Shown in pieces: positions 43,494 to 50,957 of a stretch of 64,000 nucleotides of DNA. The notes below the pieces were generated by a model. That model saw only the letters and a program-made list of their open reading frames with translations, made no database searches and was not told the origin of the DNA. Origin of the DNA: Prauserella alba. GTDB lineage: Bacteria > Actinomycetota > Actinomycetes > Mycobacteriales > Pseudonocardiaceae. Position 1 is the stretch's first letter, and each line of letters starts with the position of its first letter. The position numbers and the translations under genes are program-made. The stretch is taken from contig NZ_JAMTCH010000003.1 of assembly GCF_024171735.1 (NCBI RefSeq), positions 1,104,841-1,168,840 on the forward strand, written 5' to 3'.

Positions 43494-43509
43494 CTCGAAA
43501 CTAGTCGAG
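43494..43509. promoter_or_regulatory. Dyad in the DUF385/TetR divergent region, candidate operator
   Basis: CTCGA-AACTAG-TCGAG (5+6+5) lies 21 bp before the TetR ATG; an 8-bp palindrome CAGTACTG is at about 43467-43474. Both are in the 111-bp divergent gap and are candidates for TetR binding. Confidence 0.45.
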
Positions 43510-43529
43510 ACCGATGGTACCGTCAAGAT

Positions 43530-44087
43530 ATGCGTGCACACACCGGGCGTCGCAGGAACGACGCGGCCAAGGCGGCGATCCTCGCCGCGGCCACCGACCT
43601 GCTGGCCGAGGGGCAGCCCGTGACACTGGGGGCGATCGCGGGCAGGGCTCAGGTCGGGAAGCAGACCATCTACCGCTGGTGGCCGTCGAAAGGGGCGGTC
43701 GTGCTCGAGGCGATGACCGAACGGGCGCGCAGTCTCGCGCCGACCGCGTCGACCGGATCTCTGGAAGGCGATCTGGAGGCGTTCGTCGCTGCGACCTTCA
43801 CCGCCGCCGGTACGCCCGAGTACGCCGCCACCCTGCGGGGGATCGTGTCCGAGGCGTTGCGCGACGAGCACGCCGCCGCGGTGCTCGCCGAGTTCACCGC
43901 CGACCGGCGCGAGCAGCTGTATCTGATCATCGAGCGATGGCTGCCGGACGTCGACGCCGACCTCGCCGTCGACCAGGTCTACGGCGTGCTGTGGTACCGC
44001 ATCCTGATCGGCCACGCCACGGTCGACGACGCCGCGGGCAGGCAGCTGGCCGCCACCATCGCGGCACAGCTCCGCGCGGCATCCTGA
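43530..44087 (+). CDS. TetR/AcrR-family transcriptional regulator
   Basis: 185 residues. HTH at about 10-55 (DAAKAAILAAATDLLAEGQPVTLGAIAGRAQVGKQTIYRWWPSKGAVVLEAM) and a C-terminal helical domain of the TetR_C_11-like type (LRGIVSEALRDEHAAAVLAEFTADRREQLYLIIERW). ATG 43530 has no clear ribosome site and may be leaderless. Probably represses the divergent DUF385 gene. Confidence 0.9.
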   Translation: MRAHTGRRRNDAAKAAILAAATDLLAEGQPVTLGAIAGRAQVGKQTIYRWWPSKGAVVLEAMTERARSLAPTASTGSLEGDLEAFVAATFTAAGTPEYAATLRGIVSEALRDEHAAAVLAEFTADRREQLYLIIERWLPDVDADLAVDQVYGVLWYRILIGHATVDDAAGRQLAATIAAQLRAAS

Positions 44088-44116
44088 GTCCCGGGCGCCC
44101 CCGAGTTCGGGGCCGT

Positions 44117-44242
44117 GTTGCATTCTCGGGAGTCCGTGTTGCGGATTCCGGGGAGTATGTTGTCGATTCCGGGGCGCGTGTCCCGCATTCAGGCTCCTGT
44201 GTTCTGCATTCGGGCACGCGTGTTCTTCCAGTCCGGTCGGCA
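44117..44242 (+). repeat. 21-bp degenerate tandem repeat, six copies
   Basis: Six 21-bp units beginning GTT/GTC at 44117, 44138, 44159, 44180, 44201 and 44222, with a further decayed copy upstream. In one frame they read as 7-residue repeats of V-x-x-S-G type (VADSGEY, VVDSGAR, VLHSGTR). This lies in the gap after the TetR stop and leads into the HNH remnant. Confidence 0.8.
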
Positions 44243-44460
44243 CGGCATTGCGACCACGACCACGACCAGCCTTGGGTCGCAGCGGGTGGTTCCACAGCGG
44301 CGGCGAACGGTGGTCCGCGGTGTCGGCGGCACCACCGGCTGAAGGACCAGCCCGGCTGGAGCGCTCGCTACGACCCCGTCCACGGTGTTACCCGGGTGAC
44401 GACACCACACGGGTCGACCTACACCGGCCGTCGCGAACCCGTCCTCGACCCGCGATCCCT
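44237..44460 (+). pseudogene. C-terminal remnant of a DUF222-HNH endonuclease
   Basis: One frame reads RHCDHDHDQPWVAAGGSTAAANGGPRCRRHHRLKDQPGW, then a YDP..GVTRVTTPHGSTYTGRREPVLDP tail. This is the HNH nuclease motif and C-terminal end of the DUF222-HNH proteins found in many copies in actinobacteria. No N-terminal part or start is present. Together with the repeats it fills the 385-bp gap between two convergent TetR genes; nothing else is seen there. Confidence 0.7.
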
Positions 44461-44472
44461 CGAGCCTGACTG

Positions 44473-45090
44473 TCACCGGCAGGTCGAGCCGAGCAGGAAG
44501 CCGACCAGGTTGTCGGTGAACTCGTCCAGTCCCGCTTGGACGGCTTCCTCCAGGTGCTGCGGGGTCGACAGGATGTGCGCGATCACCCCGCCGCACAGCG
44601 TGTCGAGCAGCAGCGTGACCGAGCTGTCGTCGGGCAGGTCCCCACGCCGGATGCCGCGCCGCACCATGGCGCGAGCCGCCTTCACCTGCGCCTGCCGCAG
44701 CTCGTCGCAGCGCTGCGCGAGGCCGGGGATCATCGGTGCCTCGAGCATCATCCGCAGCGCCGCCTGCCTGCTCGGCCCCGTGTACAGCTCGACCAGCTGC
44801 CGCGCCAGTGCCGTCAGGTCGCCGCGCAGCGAACCGGTGTCCGCGTCGACGACCGGCGCCACGTGCGCGGCCAGCGCATCCAGCAGCAGCCCTTCCTTCG
44901 TCTCCCAGCGCAGGTAGATCGACGCCTTGCCGACGCCCGCCTCCCTGGCGACCGACTCGACGCTGAAGCCCGCCCAGCCGGCCTCGCCGAACACGGCGAC
45001 GGCGGCCAGCGCGATCCGCCGGTCGACCTCCGGGTCGCGGGGCCGGCCCATGCTCGCGTGCGCGCGGTCGTGATCCGAGGGTGCCGACAT
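44473..45090 (-). CDS. TetR/AcrR-family transcriptional regulator
   Basis: 205 residues. HTH at about 20-65 (IALAAVAVFGEAGWAGFSVESVAREAGVGKASIYLRWETKEGLLLDAL) and a C-terminal domain of the TetR_C_16-like kind (TGPSRQAALRMMLEAPMIPGLAQRCDELRQAQVKAARAMVRRGIRRGDL). ATG 45090 was preferred over a TTG at 45108. It lies 34 bp after the thiolase-like/crotonase gene on the same strand and may regulate that operon. Confidence 0.9.
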   Translation of the reverse strand: MSAPSDHDRAHASMGRPRDPEVDRRIALAAVAVFGEAGWAGFSVESVAREAGVGKASIYLRWETKEGLLLDALAAHVAPVVDADTGSLRGDLTALARQLVELYTGPSRQAALRMMLEAPMIPGLAQRCDELRQAQVKAARAMVRRGIRRGDLPDDSSVTLLLDTLCGGVIAHILSTPQHLEEAVQAGLDEFTDNLVGFLLGSTCR

Positions 45091-45124
45091 CGTGGGATCC
45101 CCGATCAATGAGGTGGACGCGGGG

Positions 45125-47509
45125 TCAGCGGTTCTTCCACTGCGGCTCCCGTTTCTGGGTGAACGCCACGATGCCTTCCATCGTGTCCTCGGCGACCAAC
45201 AGATCGTCCATCACCGACGACGGGTGGTTCACCGCAGCGACCGTGTCCGCGATGCCCGCGGTCTCGGCCATGAACTGCAGCGACGCGCGTACCGATGTCG
45301 GGGATCCGGCGAGGATCTCCGCGGCCACCTCGCGTGCGCCGTCGACCGCGCCGCCCGCGTCGACCACGCGGTTCACGAGCCCGTGGCGCTGCGCGTCGTG
45401 GGCGTCGAGACGCTTGCCGGTCAGGATCATCTCGTTGGCCAGCTTCGGCGGGATCGTCCGCGGCAGCCGCACGAGGCCGCCCGCCGCGGCGATGAGCCCG
45501 ACCTTGACCTCGCTCAGTGCGAACCGGGCGGCCTCGTCGGCGACGACGACGTGGCACGCCATCGCGATCTCCAGGCCGCCGCCCATGGCGTAGCCGTTCA
45601 CGGCCGCGATCACCGGCTTCGGCAGGTGCTCGCGATGTGTGAGGCCCGCGAACCCGTTCTTCGGCGCCCACGGCAGATTGCCGGACGCGGTGTAGCTCAG
45701 GTCGTTGCCCGCCGAGAACGCCTTGTCGCCGGCGCCCGTCAGGATCGCGACCCACAGGTCCGGATCGGCGAAGTAGGCGTCGAAGATCTCGTCGAGCTCG
45801 GTGTTGGCGTCCGGATGCAGGCTGTTGCGGGCCTCCGGCCGGTTGATCGTGACCTCGAGGACGTGGCCCTCGCGCCGGACGAGCACGTGCTCGTACGACT
45901 CGCGCAGCGCCGGGGTGCGGGGCGGGTGGAACTCGTTCATCCGCTCCTCGGTGAGTGTGACCCGGTTGCCGTACCCGAACGAGCGTGCGTAGACGCGGGT
46001 GCCCACCGGATCGCCGGTCGTGAGCAGGTCGAGCAGCTCGTCGTCGCCGCGTTCGGTGCCCGCGACGAACCGGGTGCCGTCGGCCTCCAGCCGGCCCACG
46101 ACGACACCCCTCGGCGGGCCCGAACGGCCGTGGACGGCGGTGAACGTCTCGATCGTCGCCCAGCCGTCGGCGTACCGCGTGTGGCCGGGCTTGTCGGCGG
46201 AGTCCAGTTCGGACTGCAGCCGCGTGCTGTCGTCGGGCCGCCACGGCGACGGCGCCGTCGAGTAGACGCCGACCGAGTACTTGCTCAGCATGCCGCCGTT
46301 GGCGCCCACCAGGCCGTACTCACCGGGCCGCCCGCGCAGCAGCGTCACGGCCTCGGCGATCGCGTGCATGGAGTAGTTGTTGCCGGCACCGCCGAAGAAC
46401 GGCAGCCCCCCGGTGAGCGTCAGCCCGCGCGGGTCGTCGGGAGCGAGTCCGAGCCCGTCGCAGAGCGCGAACACGGCAACGGGGAAGCAGCTGTAGAGGT
46501 CGAACGCGGCCACGTCGGCGAGCCCGATTCCCGCGACGTCGAGCGCGTGCCGCACGGCCGCGACGGCGGCCGGGTACGCCGACAGGTCGGCCCGGTCGAC
46601 GAGCGCCTGTTCGCGCAGGTCCGCCTGGCCGTGCAGGAACACCCACTTCTCGCGCGGCACGCCCAGCCGCCGCGCCGCCGCCACCGACATCATCAGCACG
46701 GCGGCGCCCTGGTTGACCTTGTCGCGTGAGACCACGTAGCGCGGGTACGGATCGGCGATCATCCGGTTCGAATCGGTGACCGTCGTCAGCTCGTCGGCCG
46801 AACGTTCGACCGGCGCCGCCGCGTACGGGTTGCGCGCCGCGACGGCCGTGAACGGGGCGAACAGCTCGCCCATGGCGCGGGCGTACTCCTCGCGCGTGGC
46901 CTTCAGCCTGCCGCGGCGCGCGTTCTCGAACAGCGCGTACTGGCCCGCCGGGTCGGCCAGCCCCGCTGCGAGGAGCTCCTGGGTCATCAGGCCCTGCAGG
47001 CCGCGGCCGCGGTCGTCGAGTTGCCCGCCGACGTGTTCGGTGAAGTCGGGCTTGTCCGGCGCCGATGCGAGATGCTGCGCCGTCGAGATCGCCTCCGAAC
47101 CGAACAGCAGGGCCACCTCGGCCTCACCCGCGGCGATCGTGGCGGCGAACTCGTTCACCAGGTGCTGCGGCCCGTGACCGCCGACGACGTCGAGGATCGC
47201 CCGGCGCGGATCCGCGCCGACCCGGCTCGCGACCGATCGCGGATAGTTGTCCGAACTGCCCAGCGGCGGGAAGGCACCGGGGGTCGAGTGCTCGAACTGG
47301 CGCATCGCGGCCGCGGTGTCCACGGCCGCCGCCACCGCCGCGGCGTCCGCGCCCGTGTCCGCCAGCGCGGTGCCGGCGGCCTCGGCCGCCAGGTCGACCG
47401 CCGAGAGCCGGCGGTACCCCTCGTCGTCGATGCGTTCGGCGGACTGGCCCACGCCGACCAGCACGGGCGTGCGGGGATCGAGATCGTCGACGGTGCGGGT
47501 GGTGGTCAT
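45125..47509 (-). CDS. Thiolase-like protein fused in frame to an enoyl-CoA hydratase
   Basis: 794 residues with no stop between two domains. Residues 1-520 are a thiolase-like protein of the ~500-residue 'acetyl-CoA acetyltransferase' group; the nucleophilic-cysteine position reads VVGGHGPQHLV (110-118), so it lacks that cysteine, as in SCP2-thiolase/Ltp2-type aldolases. GNNYSMHAIAE and VGANGGMLSKYSVGVYST are typical. Residues ~535-794 are a crotonase with AMGGGLE and ALSEVKVG glutamates intact. An internal ATG (45940, codon 524) with GAGGAG upstream could also make the crotonase alone. ATG 47509 overlaps the upstream stop. Confidence 0.85.
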   Translation of the reverse strand: MTTTRTVDDLDPRTPVLVGVGQSAERIDDEGYRRLSAVDLAAEAAGTALADTGADAAAVAAAVDTAAAMRQFEHSTPGAFPPLGSSDNYPRSVASRVGADPRRAILDVVGGHGPQHLVNEFAATIAAGEAEVALLFGSEAISTAQHLASAPDKPDFTEHVGGQLDDRGRGLQGLMTQELLAAGLADPAGQYALFENARRGRLKATREEYARAMGELFAPFTAVAARNPYAAAPVERSADELTTVTDSNRMIADPYPRYVVSRDKVNQGAAVLMMSVAAARRLGVPREKWVFLHGQADLREQALVDRADLSAYPAAVAAVRHALDVAGIGLADVAAFDLYSCFPVAVFALCDGLGLAPDDPRGLTLTGGLPFFGGAGNNYSMHAIAEAVTLLRGRPGEYGLVGANGGMLSKYSVGVYSTAPSPWRPDDSTRLQSELDSADKPGHTRYADGWATIETFTAVHGRSGPPRGVVVGRLEADGTRFVAGTERGDDELLDLLTTGDPVGTRVYARSFGYGNRVTLTEERMNEFHPPRTPALRESYEHVLVRREGHVLEVTINRPEARNSLHPDANTELDEIFDAYFADPDLWVAILTGAGDKAFSAGNDLSYTASGNLPWAPKNGFAGLTHREHLPKPVIAAVNGYAMGGGLEIAMACHVVVADEAARFALSEVKVGLIAAAGGLVRLPRTIPPKLANEMILTGKRLDAHDAQRHGLVNRVVDAGGAVDGAREVAAEILAGSPTSVRASLQFMAETAGIADTVAAVNHPSSVMDDLLVAEDTMEGIVAFTQKREPQWKNR

Positions 47510-48636
47510 GTCGTGCTCCTTGCGGTGGTCGACGTGGCCGGTGCGGCGAGCCCGACCCGCGCGGCCGGTGACGCCGGTGCGCCGCCGGAGTCGCCGTGCC
47601 ACACCAGCCTGCCTTCGGCGACGAGATGCTCGAGGTGCGATTCGGTCTCGGCGAGCGCGCTGATGCGCATGTGCCCGACCTCGTCCCACGGGCGGGACCA
47701 CGTCAGGTGCGTCGCGACCTGCCACGGGGTCGGCGTGCCCAGGCCGGCCACGACGTCCACGATCTCCTGGCAGCGGCTCTCGTGGTGCTCGGCCAGCAGC
47801 CGGGCGCGCTCCCCGAGCCCACGGAAGCGGTACTCGTGCGCAGGCAGTGCGTCGTGGTCGTCGAAGTCCTTGGTGCGCGCGAGCGAGGTGAGGAAATCCG
47901 CCAATGGCGAGCCGGTACCGCCCGGGTACAGCCCGATGTTCGGGGTGATGCGCGGCAACACGTGGTCGCCGGTGAACAACAGTCGCTCGTCGACCTCCTG
48001 CACACACAGGTGGCCGGGCGTGTGTCCCGGTGTCCACACCGCACGCAGTGTCCGACCGGCCAGCGGGACGAGGTCCCCGTCCTCCAGCAGCACGTCCGGA
48101 TCGGCCATCGCCGTGGCTTCCGGGTCCCGCGCGTCGAACGGACCGCCGAGCGCGTGGGCGTCCTGCTCGGGCGCGCCCCGGTCCCGCAGCCATGCGGTGA
48201 GCGTGCCGTACGCGCCGAGGGCACCGGACATGCGCTGGGGCAGCGTGTCCCGCTCCGCGGGGTGCATCGCGATCCAGGCGCCGGAGGCCTCGCGGAGACG
48301 TTCGGACAGGCCGTGGTGGTCGGGGTGGACGTGTGTGACGACGATGCCGGTCACATCGGCGGCCGCGGTACCCGCCTCGGCGAGCCCGGCCCGCAGCGCA
48401 TCCCAACCCTCCTGCGAATCCCAGCCCGGGTCGACGACGAGCAGCCCGCCGTCTCCCTCGACGAGGTAACTGAGCGTGTACCGCAGCGGGTTGTGGGGGA
48501 TCGGCACCGGCACCGACCAGATCCCGCCGGACACTCGCTCGACCGGGGGCGGCGTGCGTTCCTGCCACGCGGTCCACTGGGCGGTGCCGAGGACCGTGAC
48601 GCCCTCGGGTGGGTGGTGTCGGCTCGGGTCCGTCAA
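47506..48636 (-). CDS. Metallo-beta-lactamase-fold hydrolase
   Basis: 376 residues. THVHPDHHG (about 100-108) is the HxHxDH zinc motif; GHTPGH and FTGDHVLP complete the binuclear site. The C-terminal extension (HESRCQEIVDVVAGLGTPTPWQVATHLTW...ISALAETESHLEHLVAEGRLVW) is a winged-helix-like MBL-associated domain seen in RNase-like and acyl-CoA-pathway hydrolases. No ATG or GTG fits; TTG 48636, behind GGTGAG, is the best start. Stop overlaps the ATG of the thiolase-crotonase gene. May hydrolyse a CoA thioester or lactone in that pathway (inference). Confidence 0.85.
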   Translation of the reverse strand: MTDPSRHHPPEGVTVLGTAQWTAWQERTPPPVERVSGGIWSVPVPIPHNPLRYTLSYLVEGDGGLLVVDPGWDSQEGWDALRAGLAEAGTAAADVTGIVVTHVHPDHHGLSERLREASGAWIAMHPAERDTLPQRMSGALGAYGTLTAWLRDRGAPEQDAHALGGPFDARDPEATAMADPDVLLEDGDLVPLAGRTLRAVWTPGHTPGHLCVQEVDERLLFTGDHVLPRITPNIGLYPGGTGSPLADFLTSLARTKDFDDHDALPAHEYRFRGLGERARLLAEHHESRCQEIVDVVAGLGTPTPWQVATHLTWSRPWDEVGHMRISALAETESHLEHLVAEGRLVWHGDSGGAPASPAARVGLAAPATSTTARSTT

Positions 48637-48808
48637 CGCTGACTCACCGGCTTTCCTAGACGGTTGTCGTCCACAAGTGCCGGACCGAACGTATCCCGCG
48701 GTGTCGGCGCGCCTCAACGAGTGTTAGATCACGTCCTTTCACGCGTGGCGCACCCCTCGGTGCGTACGGTGCGAGCAGACACGGAGGAGAGAGGGGAAAC
48801 CGGGGGAA

Positions 48809-49492
48809 ATGTCCGGTATCGGGAACGACAGCGTCGGCTCACGGGCCGGTGGGGTGGACGGCGCCGGCAGCGATCCGGCCGACGAGCCGGAGGCGGCCGA
48901 GGGGCCAGGTGGTCACGTCGACGGCAGGCTGCGGACCGTCACCGGCTGGGTGCTGACGATCGGCGGGCTGCTCGGCCTGGCGGCCGCGTTCGTGCTGACG
49001 CTCGAGAAACTCGCGCTGCTGGAGAATCCGGACTACCGGCCGAGTTGCACCCTCGACGCCACGGTGTCCTGCACCTCGGTGATGCAGAGCGACCAGGCCG
49101 CCGCGTTCGGTTTCCCCAACCCGCTGCTCGGGCTCGCCGCGTTCCCCGTCGTGGTCACCGTGGGCGTGGCCGTGCTGGCTCGCGCACGACTGCCGCGGTG
49201 GTTCTGGCTCGGCATGCAGGCGGGCACGTTGTTCGGCGTCGGTTTCGTGCATTGGCTGATCACCCAGAGCCTGTACGAGATCGGAGCACTGTGCCCGTAC
49301 TGCCTCGTGGTGTGGGCCGTGACCATCCCGGTCTTCTGGTACACCACCGCCCACAACGTCGCGGCCGGACATCTGCCCGGGGTCACCGCACGGCCGGTAC
49401 GCCACCACGTGTGGGGGCTGGCGCTGTGGCTCGCGCTCGTCCTGTTCCTGGTCGTGCAGCGGTTCTGGGACTACTTCTCGGGCATGCTGTGA
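48809..49492 (+). CDS. Vitamin K epoxide reductase (VKOR) family protein
   Basis: 227 residues: Gly/Asp-rich N-terminus, then about five membrane helices. SCTLDATVSCTSVM contains the shuttle cysteine pair and LCPYCLV (Cys162, Cys165) the active-site CXXC facing quinone. In actinobacteria VKOR re-oxidises a DsbA-like protein for extracytoplasmic disulfide formation. ATG 48809 follows a G-rich GGGGGAA site. No DsbA-like gene is adjacent. Confidence 0.92.
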   Translation: MSGIGNDSVGSRAGGVDGAGSDPADEPEAAEGPGGHVDGRLRTVTGWVLTIGGLLGLAAAFVLTLEKLALLENPDYRPSCTLDATVSCTSVMQSDQAAAFGFPNPLLGLAAFPVVVTVGVAVLARARLPRWFWLGMQAGTLFGVGFVHWLITQSLYEIGALCPYCLVVWAVTIPVFWYTTAHNVAAGHLPGVTARPVRHHVWGLALWLALVLFLVVQRFWDYFSGML

Positions 49493-49552
49493 GCGCGCGC
49501 TCCGCTGCGGCCCCGGGCGCCGGCCACGGCCGGTCGTGGCCGAGGGCAGGCC

Positions 49553-50119
49553 ATGGGTGACGCCGAGCCCGCCGCGGCGGACCGGAACCGGTGGAACGAG
49601 CGGTACGCCGCGCGGCGGCCCTCGTTCGACCCGCACCCGCTCGTCGCATCCGCGGTGGCCGCGGGCCTGCCCGGCGGGCCGGTGCTGGAACTCGCGGGCG
49701 GCCGGTCGGGGAGTGCACTCGCGCTGGCCGCCGAGGGCCGCGCGGTGACCGTCGTCGACGTCTCCGACGTGGCATTGGCCCAGCTGCGCGACGAGGCCGT
49801 ACGGCGCGGGCTGGGGCCGCGCGTCGACTGCGTGTGCGCCGACGCGGCGCGCCTGCTCGCCGGCGGAGCACACGCCGGACGGTGGGCGCTCGTGCTCGCC
49901 ACCCGTTTCTGGGACGAGCCGGCGTTCGCCGCCGCTGCGTCCGCCGTCGCCCCCGGCGGTCTCCTCGCCTGGGAGGCGCTGCGGCAGGACGAGGCGCCTG
50001 CGCGTCGGTACCGCATTCGGCACGGTGGCCTGTCGGCCCGCCTGCCCGCGGGGTTCACGGTGCTGGCCGAGTGGGCGACCGACCCCACGACACGGCTGCT
50101 CGCCCGTGCACCGGGCTGA
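49553..50119 (+). CDS. Class I SAM-dependent methyltransferase
   Basis: 188 residues. RNRWNERYAARRPSFDPHPL is the usual start of a tellurite-resistance/thiopurine-type methyltransferase subgroup; VLELAGGRSGSALALAAEG is the SAM-binding loop, with AGG in place of GCG, and VVDVSDVALAQL the post-II acidic region. ATG 49553 has a GGCAGG-type site. Substrate unknown. 60 bp after VKOR on the same strand. Confidence 0.85.
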   Translation: MGDAEPAAADRNRWNERYAARRPSFDPHPLVASAVAAGLPGGPVLELAGGRSGSALALAAEGRAVTVVDVSDVALAQLRDEAVRRGLGPRVDCVCADAARLLAGGAHAGRWALVLATRFWDEPAFAAAASAVAPGGLLAWEALRQDEAPARRYRIRHGGLSARLPAGFTVLAEWATDPTTRLLARAPG

Positions 50120-50140
50120 GCAACGTGTCGGCGGCCGTGG

Positions 50141-50926
50141 TCAGTCGCGCAGCTTGGCGCGCAGCCGGTCGACGTCGGCCTCGGCGAAACCGTGGGTGTG
50201 CAGGTACGGACGTATCCCGCCGTGCCGGGTGTCGACGGCCCGGAGGAACCGTTCCATCGACTCGGCGCGGGGCCGGTGCTCGTCGATCGTCTTGCGGTCG
50301 ATGTCCTCGCGGTAGGTCTCGGAGCCGCGCAGCCTGCTGATGATCGCCTCGATCCGGTGTGCCGTCGCCGCGTAGTCGGCGGCGATCGCGTCCCGGTCGA
50401 CGCCGGCGATCTCGAGCGCGAACGCCGTCACCACGCCCGTGCGGTCCTTGCCGGCGGCACAGTGCACGAGCGCGGCGCCCGGCGCGTCGGCGATCGCCCG
50501 CAACGCGCCCACGATGCTGTCCGGACGGTGGGCGACGTATCCGAGGTAGTGCGCGACGACGCGGTCGGGTTCACCGTCCGGTCCGGCGTCGTCGGACCGG
50601 TTGCGGGCCAGCAGTGCGTCGTCACCGCCGTCGGGCAGCAGCGAGTGGTGCACGTGCCGCACCCGCGAGTACGCGCGCAGCGGTCCCGGTCCCTCGGCGT
50701 CGATCTCGTGGGCCGTGCGCAGGTCGACGACCGTGTCGAGGCCGATCGTGTCCACCAGCAGGCCGAGGTCGGCCGACGAGAGGTCCTGCAGGTTGTCGGC
50801 GCGCAGCAGCCGGTTGCCGGCGGTCGCCGCGCCGTCGGAGGTCGGGATGCCGCCGACGTCGCGGATGTTGACCGCGCCGTCCAGCTCGAGCCAGTGGATG
50901 TGGTGAGGGTTCGCCAGATGCGTCAC
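50141..50926 (-). CDS. Tyrosine-protein phosphatase (PtpB/MptpB-like)
   Basis: 261 residues. The P-loop HCAAGKDRTG (about 153-162) with nucleophilic cysteine and arginine, plus NIRDVGGIPTSDG and LLRADNLQDLSSADL, match the MptpB/DUF4248-like phosphatases of actinobacteria, which dephosphorylate phosphotyrosine and phosphoinositides. GTG 50926 begins 31 bp after the acyl-CoA ligase stop; earlier codons would overlap that gene. Probably co-transcribed with the ligase. Confidence 0.9.
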   Translation of the reverse strand: MTHLANPHHIHWLELDGAVNIRDVGGIPTSDGAATAGNRLLRADNLQDLSSADLGLLVDTIGLDTVVDLRTAHEIDAEGPGPLRAYSRVRHVHHSLLPDGGDDALLARNRSDDAGPDGEPDRVVAHYLGYVAHRPDSIVGALRAIADAPGAALVHCAAGKDRTGVVTAFALEIAGVDRDAIAADYAATAHRIEAIISRLRGSETYREDIDRKTIDEHRPRAESMERFLRAVDTRHGGIRPYLHTHGFAEADVDRLRAKLRD

Positions 50927-50957
50927 GTCCGCCAGTCTTCCAGAACGCGAGCGGCGT

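Noticed and set aside
44088-44472. Small protein gene reading through the 21-bp repeat and HNH remnant
   Set aside because: No start with a ribosome site, the frame enters from inside the TetR gene, and homology covers only a nuclease C-terminus; better called a remnant.
47510-48577. Upstream extension of the thiolase-crotonase frame to 1150 residues
   Set aside because: The added part is antisense-style Arg-rich text lying in another frame of the metallo-hydrolase gene; ATG 47509 fits the family start and overlaps that gene's stop.
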